Virus record (IMG/VR): IMGVR_UViG_3300005529_000089
Coordinates: 1 to 26,156 of that record
Length of the DNA: 26,156 bases
Direction: 5' to 3' (one strand)
DNA from: a virus
In this document: positions 1 through 6,889 of the stretch, piece after piece
Layout of the letters: each line of letters starts with the position of its first letter
How positions within the stretch are numbered: position 1 is the stretch's first letter
Translations under genes and position numbers: made by a program
The notes under the pieces: model-generated
The model's input: the letters and a program-made list of their open reading frames with translations, nothing else
Database searches by the model: none
What the model was told of the DNA's origin: nothing

Positions 1-1081
1 CGCTCGCGATGTTGGCCGCGTTCGAGGCGTTGAAATTCGCGTTGTACATTGACATGATCGCCGGGTCGAAGGGATTGAACATCTGCGGCCCCACCGGCTG
101 CTGCTGCCCCTGCCCGACGGCCGACATCGCCATGCTCGGCGCGCCGCTCCGCCCCAGCACGAGCTGGAAGGGGTCCTGCGACTGGCTCTGGTACACCGAG
201 GCCAGCTGGAACTGGTTCCCCAGGTTCTGCTGCTGCTGCTGCATCAGGAGCCCCGCGTTCGACAGTCCGGAGGTGAAGGCCTGTTGGTTCGCCCCCAGCG
301 CGAAATACCGGCTGGCGTCCTGCGCCTGCTGCAGCTGCTGGTTCGCTCCCTCCGCCATGCCCATCCGGTTTGCCAGCATCTGCTGCTGCGCCGCCTGCGT
401 GTTCATGATCTCGCTGCCGATCGACATGTTGCTCGCGTCCAGGCCCCGCGCCGCGTAGGCCGATCGCGTCTGCTGCTCCACCTGCCGCTGCTGGTCCGGG
501 CTCAGGCTGCCGCCCAGCGCGAGCTGGCCGCTGGCCGTGTCCTGCAGCTGCTGCTGCAGCGGCGTCAGCTTCTGGTAGTTGCTGGCATCGCTCATCAGCG
601 GCGTCGTCACCGAGGACGGTCCCACCTGCAACGGCGTGGCGTTGGCCCGGGTATTCACCGCGCCCTGCAGCGCCTGCATCTGCTGCTGCAGCTGTGGATT
701 CGCCGCCAGGAAAGCCGCCACCGCCTGCGGGCCTAGGTTCTGCACGTCGGCGATGTCCGCCTGGCGCTGGCCTGTGTTGGCCTGCGATTGCAGCGCCTGC
801 AGCTGCGGCGAGGCCTGCTGGTAGATGCCCAGCAGCCCCGGCGATCCGTTGCCGCCAAAAAGCGAGGTCGAGAGATTCTGCGCATTCAACTGCGCGTAGA
901 GCGGGTCATACTGCTGGTTGGCCGCGTACACCTGCGGCGCCAGGTCTAGCTGGGTCTGCAGCGAGTCCTGCCCCAGTTGCGTCGGATCCATCGGCTGCGG
1001 CTGTGGCACGTTGCCGCCACCGCTCATCATGCCGCCGAGGAGCATCCCGCCGCCGACTGCCGCTCCGGTCACGACACTCAT
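1..1081 (-). CDS. Q-rich virion/ejection-type protein, 3' end outside window
   Basis: The frame is open for all 360 visible codons from ATG at 1081 and runs off the left edge, so the C-terminus is missing. The start overlaps the stop of the upstream gene in an ATGA junction. The N-terminus (about residues 4-23) is a Gly/Ala/Met-rich hydrophobic stretch. The rest is very rich in Gln, Ala, Asn and Leu with short Q runs and no Cys, and the last visible part has an F-N-P-F-D-P motif followed by Asn/Ala repeats. This composition and the position at the end of the structural genes resemble internal virion or DNA-ejection proteins of short-tailed phages. No enzymatic motif is visible. The function is inferred from composition and position, not from a recognised domain. 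Confidence 0.8.
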   Translation of the reverse strand, partial: MSVVTGAAVGGGMLLGGMMSGGGNVPQPQPMDPTQLGQDSLQTQLDLAPQVYAANQQYDPLYAQLNAQNLSTSLFGGNGSPGLLGIYQQASPQLQALQSQANTGQRQADIADVQNLGPQAVAAFLAANPQLQQQMQALQGAVNTRANATPLQVGPSSVTTPLMSDASNYQKLTPLQQQLQDTASGQLALGGSLSPDQQRQVEQQTRSAYAARGLDASNMSIGSEIMNTQAAQQQMLANRMGMAEGANQQLQQAQDASRYFALGANQQAFTSGLSNAGLLMQQQQQNLGNQFQLASVYQSQSQDPFQLVLGRSGAPSMAMSAVGQGQQQPVGPQMFNPFDPAIMSMYNANFNASNAANIAS

Positions 1082-2052
1082 TTGATTGCCTCCAGGTTGC
1101 GGACCACTTTTGCCGGCAGCGCCGTCACCTTCAATTCGTCAAACAGCCGCCACCGCGCCTCGTCGAAAGCCATCCCCGTGCAGTGCTCCGTGAGCTCGCG
1201 CATCGTTTCCATGTCGTCCAGGTCCTCGTAATCGTAGCGGCGCGCATCCGGGCAGAGTTCCTTCATGCGCCGGAAGGCCTGCACCACTCGCGGCCAGCCC
1301 AGCTGTAGCTGCTCCGCCTCCTGTCCCACGTCCTGCAGCATCTTCAGGTGCGCCGCCTCCGCGGCCTTCTCCTCGCGTTCGATGAAGACCACCTTGTGCG
1401 GACCGATCTGCTCGCGCAGCCCTTCGTAGAAGAGCGGCAGCGTCGGGTCCGCATCGCCCACGATCGGCGCCGGCGTCGCCAGCAGCTTCTGCGGATAGTC
1501 GATCCATTGCTTGCACTGCCGCAAAAGTTCATGGTGGCAGTGCACCTCGCCGCCGGTCAGGAAGGCCGCCAGCCAGGCCGTCCGGCTCCGCGGCAGGCCC
1601 ACGATCAAAAATGGCGGATGGTCGCGCCGCAGGTCCTCCCGGCGCTCGCGCTCCATCATCGCCCGGATCTGCGGCATGTATTTCTCCACGCCGGCCTGCC
1701 CGCGGCAAAGCAGCGTCATCGTGCAGGCCAGCTCCGTGTAAAGATCATACGACTTCGCCGCCGTCGGCGTGGTCGCGTTGGCATACTTCCAGGCCGAGAG
1801 GCAGTTCACCAGCACCGGTGTCAGGCTGTTCCGGTTCCGGTAATACCAGTCATTATGGATCCATTCCGTCGTCAGCGCCGTCAGCGTCACCTCGGCCGCG
1901 GCGATGTCCATGTGGTCCTCGTCCACCAGGTGGTCCCACAGCAGCGCCGCCTCCAGCACCTGCTGGAACCAGCGGAAGGCCGTCTCCTCCTTCCCGCAGA
2001 TCTCGCGGATCAGATCAAGGTATTCATGATGCAGTGGTGTCTTCAGGTTCAT
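1078..2052 (-). CDS. Fusion of a helical phage domain with a sulfotransferase-like P-loop domain
   Basis: The protein has 324 residues. Residues 1-140 are helical and Trp-rich, with W-D-H-L-V-D-E-D-H at 39-47, H-N-D-W-Y-Y-R-N near 66-73 and a later S-A-W-K-Y. From memory this pattern matches a widespread phage protein of unknown function found beside ejection proteins. Residues 147-320 look like a sulfotransferase fold: strand F-L-I-V then G-L-P-R-S-R-T-A-W-L at 152-161, a 5'-phosphosulfate-type P-loop, a strand V-V-F-I-E-R at 221-226, and a C-terminal Y-E-D-L followed by helices. The R-D-P usually near the second nucleotide motif is absent, so activity is uncertain. ATG at 2052 overlaps the upstream stop by 4 bases, and the next gene overlaps its own stop the same way. 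It may modify a virion or cell-surface molecule, or be only structural. Confidence 0.85.
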   Translation of the reverse strand: MNLKTPLHHEYLDLIREICGKEETAFRWFQQVLEAALLWDHLVDEDHMDIAAAEVTLTALTTEWIHNDWYYRNRNSLTPVLVNCLSAWKYANATTPTAAKSYDLYTELACTMTLLCRGQAGVEKYMPQIRAMMERERREDLRRDHPPFLIVGLPRSRTAWLAAFLTGGEVHCHHELLRQCKQWIDYPQKLLATPAPIVGDADPTLPLFYEGLREQIGPHKVVFIEREEKAAEAAHLKMLQDVGQEAEQLQLGWPRVVQAFRRMKELCPDARRYDYEDLDDMETMRELTEHCTGMAFDEARWRLFDELKVTALPAKVVRNLEAIK

Positions 2053-2258
2053 TTTCCACCCTCCTTGTTCTCGGCCGGCGCGGGCGGCGGCGGCGGCAGC
2101 CTCACCATCAGGCCGATCGGCACCTCCTGATCCAGCTTGTCACCCGCCGCCACTTTTAGCGTTTCGAGCGCGTCCAGGATCGTTCCGTGGTCAGCCCGCG
2201 TGCCGGACTGGTCCCTCGTCCCTATGCTCAAAACCTGCAATGCCGCGTTCGGTGTCAT
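2049..2258 (-). CDS. Hypothetical small protein, proline-rich C-terminus
   Basis: This is a 69-residue protein. ATG at 2258 forms a TGATG junction with the upstream stop, and its stop overlaps the next start by 4 bases, so it is held inside a coupled block. The first five residues (M-T-P-N-A) match those of the upstream gene. The C-terminus has a run of five prolines and a charged E-N-K-E-G-G-K tail. No family is recognised. The position between fibre and ejection-type genes suggests a minor virion or assembly protein. Confidence 0.7.
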   Translation of the reverse strand: MTPNAALQVLSIGTRDQSGTRADHGTILDALETLKVAAGDKLDQEVPIGLMVRLPPPPPAPAENKEGGK

Positions 2259-2530
2259 CACTGCCCTCCTTGTTGTTGCGCCGCGATCTTCGCGGCGATC
2301 AGCGGGGTCACTTTGCCCTGCAGGCAGATATTGCGCAGCCGGGGATCCAGATTTGCCAGATTGCTTGCCGTCTGAAGGAAGAAAGCCTCGCAGCCATCCG
2401 AGACGACCAGCTTGGACCCGAGTGGCGTGGTGGTCACCACGCTGTCGTATCCGGCAGCCTTCAGCCATGCGACCGCCAGGTCTGCTCCGGCCGGGTCATT
2501 GAAAACGATCATCTGTGCGTTCGGCGTCAT
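2258..2530 (-). CDS. Hypothetical small structural-region protein
   Basis: This is a 90-residue protein starting at an ATG that overlaps the upstream fibre stop by 4 bases (2527-2530). It has an alpha/beta look: M-I-V-F-N-D-P early, A-V-A-W-L-K-A-A-G-Y-D near residue 20, then a strand-rich part and a Gln-rich C-terminus (A-A-Q-Q-Q-G-G-Q). It shares its M-T-P-N-A start with the next gene downstream. I do not recognise the family. Because the stop of the fibre gene is shared with its start, its expression is probably tied to fibre production, as for a fibre-assembly partner, but this is speculation. Confidence 0.7.
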   Translation of the reverse strand: MTPNAQMIVFNDPAGADLAVAWLKAAGYDSVVTTTPLGSKLVVSDGCEAFFLQTASNLANLDPRLRNICLQGKVTPLIAAKIAAQQQGGQ

Positions 2531-3417
2531 TGTAGATAAAGCGTGCCGCGATACGTCCCGGTTGCGTCGCTCACCAGGTCCATCTTGGAAAAGTTCACCC
2601 GCGCCAGGCCGGAGCTGCTGTTGTCGTAATCGTACTGCCCGCACACGGTCCATTCGGAGTTGCAGTTCGCCACCCCGAGCGGCGTGGAGCCCAATCCCAA
2701 GGAAGAAATATCAACCGCCGTATATTGCCTCGGTCCCGCCAGGCCGCCGAAGCCTGCACCCATGCTCGCGATGAACATGAAATTCCGCACCCGGTTGCTC
2801 AGATCGCTATAGTTCCCGCTCGTCGCCACCGCCGCCAACGCCGGCCGGCCGGCCAGGTCATTATATTGTCCGCTTGTCGCCACCGTCGCCAGGCCCGTCA
2901 CCCGAGCCACCGGCACGATCCCCGCCACCACCGTGCCGTCCTTCTGCACGGCAAACTTGCTTGCGCCGCCCACCTGCAGGTCCAGCAGCTTCGAGGCAGC
3001 GTTGCTCGCGGTATCCGTCACGTTGAACTTCAGCAGCGTCGGCGTGTTTCCGCCATTGTTCCACGTAGTCGCCACGTCCACCAGGTTCGCTCCGCTCGTC
3101 TCGCCCGCACCCTGGCTCGCCGTCAGCAGCTGCTGGTTGGCCTGCAGCAGCCCCTTGAAAAGAATCGTCCCCGCCGCCGCCACGCCGGCGCCGATGTTCG
3201 CGAACTGCGGCTGCGCCGTCGTTCCGTTCGCCAGCAGCGCGAATCCCTGCGCCACGCATGCGATCTCCTCCCAGTCGCCGGCGCCGGCCGTCTGCCGGCC
3301 GATCAGCACGTTGTTCCCGGCAAAGGTGATCTTTCCTCCGCTCCATTCGCTGTTCAGCCGTGAGGGCGTCATCAGTCCCGCGCTCGTCCATACGAATCCT
3401 GAAATAAGTGTCGGCAT
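2527..3417 (-). CDS. Tail fibre-like structural protein
   Basis: The protein has 296 residues and starts 2 bases after the upstream stop. It is rich in Ala, Gly, Thr, Ser and Asn with few charged residues, typical of trimeric phage appendages. Residues about 145-162 contain L-D-L-Q-V-G-G-A-S-K-F-A-V-Q-K-D-G-T-V, a motif common in tail-fibre and endosialidase-type shafts. This is followed by two copies of A-T-S-G-x-Y-x-D-L, near 174-180 and 197-203. The C-terminus has a compact strand-rich domain ending in G-T-L-Y-L-Q, which could be the tip. The N-terminus (S-G-F-V-W-T-S-A-G) may attach to the tail. It is probably a receptor-binding appendage. The target cannot be read from sequence. Confidence 0.8.
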   Translation of the reverse strand: MPTLISGFVWTSAGLMTPSRLNSEWSGGKITFAGNNVLIGRQTAGAGDWEEIACVAQGFALLANGTTAQPQFANIGAGVAAAGTILFKGLLQANQQLLTASQGAGETSGANLVDVATTWNNGGNTPTLLKFNVTDTASNAASKLLDLQVGGASKFAVQKDGTVVAGIVPVARVTGLATVATSGQYNDLAGRPALAAVATSGNYSDLSNRVRNFMFIASMGAGFGGLAGPRQYTAVDISSLGLGSTPLGVANCNSEWTVCGQYDYDNSSSGLARVNFSKMDLVSDATGTYRGTLYLQ

Positions 3418-3419
3418 GG

Positions 3420-5489
3420 TTATTCCCTCGTGATTGGTGCCCGGTCGCTGGTGAATCCGCCGATCGTCACGCTCTTGAATTCAGGGCGCCCTGCGCTCGT
3501 CGTGATCGCCACGCTGCCCGCCACGCCGCGCTGCCGCAGCCGCTGCCGGTAGCTCACGTCCGTCATCTTGTCGGCGGTGAACCCCGCCAGCGGCGTCACC
3601 AGGTCCGGGTTCCGCGTCGTGAAGCTCACCGCCAGGGCGTCCGCCATCGTGTTCGCCACCAGCTCGATTTGCGTGCCGGTGAACCGCTTGATGCTCTTCG
3701 TCCCGCAAAGATAGTCGCGCGTCACCAGCGTGCCGATGATCGGATACGCCGCCACGTTTCCCGGCGTGCCGAATTCGTCCTGGTCATCCTCTTCGAGCAG
3801 GACCACGAATCCGAAGGTCGTCACCGCGTGCAGTCGTTTCTGGCCGTTGTAGTTCAGCACGCAGAAGCTCTGCACGTCGAAGTCGCCCGGGTACGTGTCC
3901 GCGCTCTCCCACTCCTGGTTCAGGAAGTTGTACACCAGCACCAGATTGTTCTGCGTGCTCGTCCCGATCGGCACCGCCAGGTAATACCGGTTGTTCCAGT
4001 ATTTCGCGCAGGCGCCGGCGATTGCCGCCCAGTTCACCTCCTCGTCGAAAATATCCTGGATTCCGTCCGACAACGGCAGCTGCGGCATCGTCAGGTTCAG
4101 CTCGAGGCCGATCATCAGCCGCGCCACACCCTGGTCCGATAGCCACAGGATCTGGTCGCCGCAAAGCGTGATCGTCCGCCGCGCCGCGCAGCCCACCGAG
4201 CGGGTGATCTCCGTCACGTTCACCGGCGCCGCGGCCGTCGCGTCCAGCTGCAGCAGGTGCACCGAGTACCGCCACAGGATCAGTACCTTCAGGTCCTGGT
4301 AGGGCTGCGCGCCCACCAGGTGGTCCTGCGCCGCCGGCACCTGGCGCAGCTCCTCAAATCCCGTGTCGTAGCTCGTCATGTCGTCGAAGTCGGAAAGGAT
4401 TTCCTCGTCCCGGCTATAGGCCAGCATCAGCCGGCGCGTGAAATACACCCCCCACGACGTCGGCGGCATGCGGATGATCGTCCCTCCCGTCGGGTTCGGC
4501 CCCACCGGCACGGTCACGAAATTGTGCGTGAGGTTCCGGTCCCACTGCAGCGCCGGCTTGCATGGCGTGGCCGTGATCGCCGCCCCCGTCGCCGGCGTCG
4601 CCGGCGCGCCCGCCACCTGGTAGGTGAAGGTGCTCGCTCCGGTGCTGGTGATCTGGGCGATCCCCCGGTATTCGTTCTGGTCCGTGCCCACGATGTTCAC
4701 CCACTGCCCGGTGCTCAGCCCGTGCGGTGTCGCCGTCGTCACCGTCGCCGTCGTTGCGGCGCGCGTGATCGAGCTCACCGTCAGCGCCGCGGCCGTCGGC
4801 AGCCCGCGGAAAAGGTACACCTGGCCCTCGAAGGCCAGCATGCTCGCGTCGTCCGTATCCTGCACCGTCTCCCCGCCGGGATAGGTCAGCAGCACCGAGG
4901 CCAGCCCCGGCAGGTACACGTAGGCCCGGTTCGTCAGCGCCAGCACGATGCCCTCGCCGTTGCTGTCGTCGGCGTATTCGATCGCGCACCGCACGCTCTC
5001 GCTGTAGTCCTCGAGCAGCAGCGGGCCCGCGTTGCAGGTGATCGCGCCCGTCGCCGGCGTCGCCGGCGCGCCCGCCACCGTGTAGGTGAAGGTGCTCGCC
5101 CCCGTCACCGTGATGATGAAGTCGCCGTTGTACGCCCCCTGGTTGGCGTGCTCGATCGCGATCGTCTGCCCGTTGCTGAAACCGTGCGGTGTTGCCGTCG
5201 TCACCGTCGCCGTCGTTCCCACCCGCGTGATCGAGGTCACGGCGATGTCCGCCCCCAGCATCACGTCCAGCACCAGCGGCGGGGTGTCCAGCGCGATGTC
5301 GGTCGAGACCGCCTTGCTTCCCGGCCGCACCGCGGCCGTCCCGCGGTTGCAGCGCATGTTCCCCAGGTAGGACGCTATCCCCGGCGGCAGCGAGGCCGGC
5401 TGCATCCGCGACCGGAAGCCGCGGAAGAACAGGTCCTGGTCCTCCACCTCCTGGTCGTCGCGCGGTCCGTAGCTGCGGTATCGGCTCAT
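3420..5489 (-). CDS. Tail stopper/hub-like (DNA-stabilisation type) protein, beta-propeller-like
   Basis: The protein has 689 residues. After a charged N-terminus (D-D-Q-E-V-E-D-Q-D-L-F-F) it has S-L-P-P-G-I-A-S-Y-L-G-N-M-R and T-A-A-V-R-P-G, resembling the opening of P22 gp10-like or nozzle proteins, in which receptor-free beta-propellers close the tail channel. The body from about residue 310 shows repeated strand blocks (L-I-L-W-R-Y-S-V-H-L-L-Q-L, Q-I-L-W-L-S-D-Q-G-V, Y-Y-L-A-V-P, L-V-L-V-Y-N-F-L-N-Q-E-W), consistent with propeller blades. Two homologous inserts of about 71 residues lie at 82-152 and 236-307. The start is the ATG at 5489, 18 bases after the upstream stop. The assignment rests on pattern and position. 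A different tail-wall protein is possible. Confidence 0.8.
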   Translation of the reverse strand: MSRYRSYGPRDDQEVEDQDLFFRGFRSRMQPASLPPGIASYLGNMRCNRGTAAVRPGSKAVSTDIALDTPPLVLDVMLGADIAVTSITRVGTTATVTTATPHGFSNGQTIAIEHANQGAYNGDFIITVTGASTFTYTVAGAPATPATGAITCNAGPLLLEDYSESVRCAIEYADDSNGEGIVLALTNRAYVYLPGLASVLLTYPGGETVQDTDDASMLAFEGQVYLFRGLPTAAALTVSSITRAATTATVTTATPHGLSTGQWVNIVGTDQNEYRGIAQITSTGASTFTYQVAGAPATPATGAAITATPCKPALQWDRNLTHNFVTVPVGPNPTGGTIIRMPPTSWGVYFTRRLMLAYSRDEEILSDFDDMTSYDTGFEELRQVPAAQDHLVGAQPYQDLKVLILWRYSVHLLQLDATAAAPVNVTEITRSVGCAARRTITLCGDQILWLSDQGVARLMIGLELNLTMPQLPLSDGIQDIFDEEVNWAAIAGACAKYWNNRYYLAVPIGTSTQNNLVLVYNFLNQEWESADTYPGDFDVQSFCVLNYNGQKRLHAVTTFGFVVLLEEDDQDEFGTPGNVAAYPIIGTLVTRDYLCGTKSIKRFTGTQIELVANTMADALAVSFTTRNPDLVTPLAGFTADKMTDVSYRQRLRQRGVAGSVAITTSAGRPEFKSVTIGGFTSDRAPITRE
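4569..4784 (-). repeat. Second copy of a duplicated beta domain in the stopper-like gene
   Basis: This encodes residues 236-307. It has the same order of motifs as the copy at 5034-5246: S-S-I-T-R, T-T-A-T-V-T-T-A-T-P-H-G, then G-A-S-T-F-T-Y and A-G-A-P-A-T-P-A-T-G. At DNA level the ends of the two copies are nearly identical over tens of bases, while the middle has diverged, which suggests either recent gene conversion at the edges or strong constraint there. Confidence 0.85.
5034..5246 (-). repeat. First copy of a duplicated beta domain in the stopper-like gene
   Basis: This encodes residues 82-152, matching the copy at 4569-4784. The variable middle reads H-A-N-Q-G-A-Y-N-G-D-F here and G-T-D-Q-N-E-Y-R-G-I in the other copy. 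The motif order is familiar from add-on domains in many phage tail proteins, which I infer to be surface-exposed beta sandwiches. Confidence 0.85.
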
Positions 5490-5507
5490 GGTTTATTCGG
5501 CGCTGAA

Positions 5508-5747
5508 TTATTTCCGGGTGATCCACTCCCAGATCCCGATGCACACCGTGGCGATCGCCGCCGTGATCCCCCGCTGGTACCACCGCTCCCGCTCTAGAGC
5601 GCCCACCCGGTTGCCCAGCGATCCCAGGCCGGAGGACGTGTTCTGCTCGATCCGCTGCAACGTCTCGTCCTGCGTGTCCAGGCGCTGCAGCACCTTCGCG
5701 AACATCGCGTCCGACGAATTCGGGTTGAAAGTGTTTTCCATGCTCAT
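5508..5747 (-). CDS. Small membrane protein with C-terminal transmembrane helix
   Basis: This is a 79-residue protein. ATG at 5747 overlaps the upstream stop (ATGA). Residues 14-45 form an amphipathic, probably coiled-coil segment (V-L-Q-R-L-D-T-Q-D-E-T-L-Q-R-I-E-Q). A basic/Trp patch (R-E-R-W-Y-Q-R) and a hydrophobic helix near 59-76 (G-I-T-A-A-I-A-T-V-C-I-G-I-W) follow, ending I-T-R-K. The topology is C-tail anchored. It is the last of five consecutive membrane genes, and a role as a lysis accessory (spanin-like or antiholin-like) is plausible but not shown by any signature. Confidence 0.75.
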   Translation of the reverse strand: MSMENTFNPNSSDAMFAKVLQRLDTQDETLQRIEQNTSSGLGSLGNRVGALERERWYQRGITAAIATVCIGIWEWITRK

Positions 5748-6253
5748 GACGTCCCGGCCGCCGGGGCCGCTCCCGTGTTCTTCGCCGGCACGAATTGCAG
5801 CATCTGCCGGCTCCCAAACCACCACATGATCGCCGCCGACCACGACTGCACCGCCACCTGCGTGATGAAAATCTGCGTCGGCCCGTCTGAATGCGGGTAC
5901 AGGCAGCCGGCGAAAACCGTCAGCGCCGCCGTCAGGATCGGCCGCCACAGCGCCAGCAACCCCGCGATCACCGGCGGCACGTTATTGATCGCCGACGCCG
6001 CCAGCTGCGAGGCCTGGAACGATTTGTCCGCCCCCTCCTCCAGCTCCAGCTTCAGCTGGTCCGCGCTCTTCTTCGCATCCGCGTCCGACTGCGCGCCGAT
6101 CCGCTGCATCTCCAGCGCCGCCATCCTCTCGTCGTGGGCATACTGGTTCTTCGCCTGGAAGATCGACACGATCCCCGTCCCGATCGAGCCCACCAGGCCC
6201 AGGATTCCCCCGCTCGCCACGTTCCCGATGATTGCTCCCAGGTCCAGGCTCAC
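5744..6253 (-). CDS. Holin-like membrane protein (3TM/GTA-holin-like)
   Basis: The protein has 169 residues, with a GTG start at 6253 chosen because it overlaps the upstream stop as GTGA. The N-terminal hydrophobic segment (about 5-32, A-I-I-G-N-V-A-S-G-G-I-L-G-L-V-G) is followed by a charged helical stretch (A-H-D-E-R-M-A-A-L-E-M-Q-R, then A-K-K-S-A-D-Q-L-K-L-E-L-E-E). Two more hydrophobic segments follow near 104-127 and 135-155, ending in M-W-W-F-G-S-R. The order TM, helix, TM, TM and the W-W-F-G-S-R end resemble the holin family used for gene-transfer-agent release (three TMs, Y-F-G-S motif). It would permeabilise the inner membrane at the end of infection. The family link is from memory of the pattern. 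Confidence 0.75.
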   Translation of the reverse strand: MSLDLGAIIGNVASGGILGLVGSIGTGIVSIFQAKNQYAHDERMAALEMQRIGAQSDADAKKSADQLKLELEEGADKSFQASQLAASAINNVPPVIAGLLALWRPILTAALTVFAGCLYPHSDGPTQIFITQVAVQSWSAAIMWWFGSRQMLQFVPAKNTGAAPAAGTS

Positions 6254-6447
6254 GGGTTTTTGGCCTCCACCGTTTTCACCGCGCCTCCCAGGCGCTTTTC
6301 CAGGTCCGCGAACCTCTCCTCGATCCGCGCCTCGGCGGCTTTGAACCGCCCCTCGATCAGCGCCAGGATGCCCTCGTGCACGAGAAAAATCCCGGCCACC
6401 AGGCCTAGGATGAAACCAGCAAGCAAACCGATGAATAACCAGCTCAT
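6250..6447 (-). CDS. Small membrane protein, N-terminal TM plus coiled coil
   Basis: This 65-residue protein starts at an ATG overlapping the upstream stop. Residues 2-28 are a strong hydrophobic helix (W-L-F-I-G-L-L-A-G-F-I-L-G-L-V-A-G-I-F-L), and the rest is a charged helix with heptad-like spacing (A-L-I-E-G-R-F-K-A-A-E-A-R-I-E-E-R-F). Short N-in anchored coiled coils of this kind are seen in i-spanins and lysis accessory proteins. No lipoprotein box is present and no partner o-spanin is evident, so the role is open. Confidence 0.75.
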   Translation of the reverse strand: MSWLFIGLLAGFILGLVAGIFLVHEGILALIEGRFKAAEARIEERFADLEKRLGGAVKTVEAKNP

Positions 6448-6680
6448 GATGTCGTTGGGTTGATGTTGCCGCCGGCGTTGGTGCCGGCCTTGGCGGAAAA
6501 TTCGTGCTCCTTGTTATAACCCCACACCAGCGCCGCCACGCCCGACGCCAGGCCGCCCAGCGCCACGCCAAACCCCGTCCAGTCGGCCTTCCCCTGCGAA
6601 GCCTCGATCTCCTTCCAGAACAGGAACGTCGCTGCCGCCAGGTAAAGGACGCCGAGGATGAATTTGCGGTAGTTCTTCAT
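6444..6680 (-). CDS. Small two-TM membrane protein, possible holin or antiholin
   Basis: The protein has 78 residues, with ATG at 6680 overlapping the upstream stop. There are two hydrophobic segments, about 6-23 (F-I-L-G-V-L-Y-L-A-A-A-T-F-L-F-W) and 36-54 (G-F-G-V-A-L-G-G-L-A-S-G-V-A-A-L-V-W). They are separated by a short polar loop (K-E-I-E-A-S-Q-G-K-A-D-W), and a polar C-terminus of about 24 residues follows. Size and topology fit class II holins. No specific family is recognised. Confidence 0.75.
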   Translation of the reverse strand: MKNYRKFILGVLYLAAATFLFWKEIEASQGKADWTGFGVALGGLASGVAALVWGYNKEHEFSAKAGTNAGGNINPTTS

Positions 6681-6883
6681 GGCTGCCTTTCGTGGGCGAA
6701 GAAGTGCGCCAGATCCTTCGATGCCGATAGCATCATGAAGACGATGATCCCGATCGCCGGCCCCAGAATCTTTGGATCCGCGATAAACCGGGCGACGGTG
6801 AAATGATATTCGCCGTACAGCGTCCACACGATGCACGCCGTTTTGATGATGAATGATAGCAGGTGGGTGATCTTGGTTTTCAT
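6677..6883 (-). CDS. Small membrane protein, first of five
   Basis: This 68-residue protein starts at ATG 6883, 6 bases after the fibre-like gene stops. A basic N-terminus (M-K-T-K) leads into a hydrophobic segment around 8-23, an amphipathic middle with Y-G-E-Y-H-F, and a second hydrophobic helix at about 40-54 (L-G-P-A-I-G-I-I-V-F-M-M-L-S). The C-terminus is polar and His-rich (H-F-F-A-H-E-R-Q-P). It resembles a two-TM holin-type protein. It opens the membrane-gene block and overlaps the next gene by 4 bases. Confidence 0.7.
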   Translation of the reverse strand: MKTKITHLLSFIIKTACIVWTLYGEYHFTVARFIADPKILGPAIGIIVFMMLSASKDLAHFFAHERQP

Positions 6884-6889
6884 GTCAGG

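Noticed and set aside
9-824. Cys- and Arg-rich plus-strand frames at the left edge.
   Set aside because: They lie opposite the Q-rich virion gene, whose CAG codons read as CTG/TGC on the other strand. No coding features of their own.
4257-5597. A long plus-strand frame opposite the stopper-like gene.
   Set aside because: Extreme Arg/His content, no ribosome site, and it lies fully within a clear minus-strand gene.
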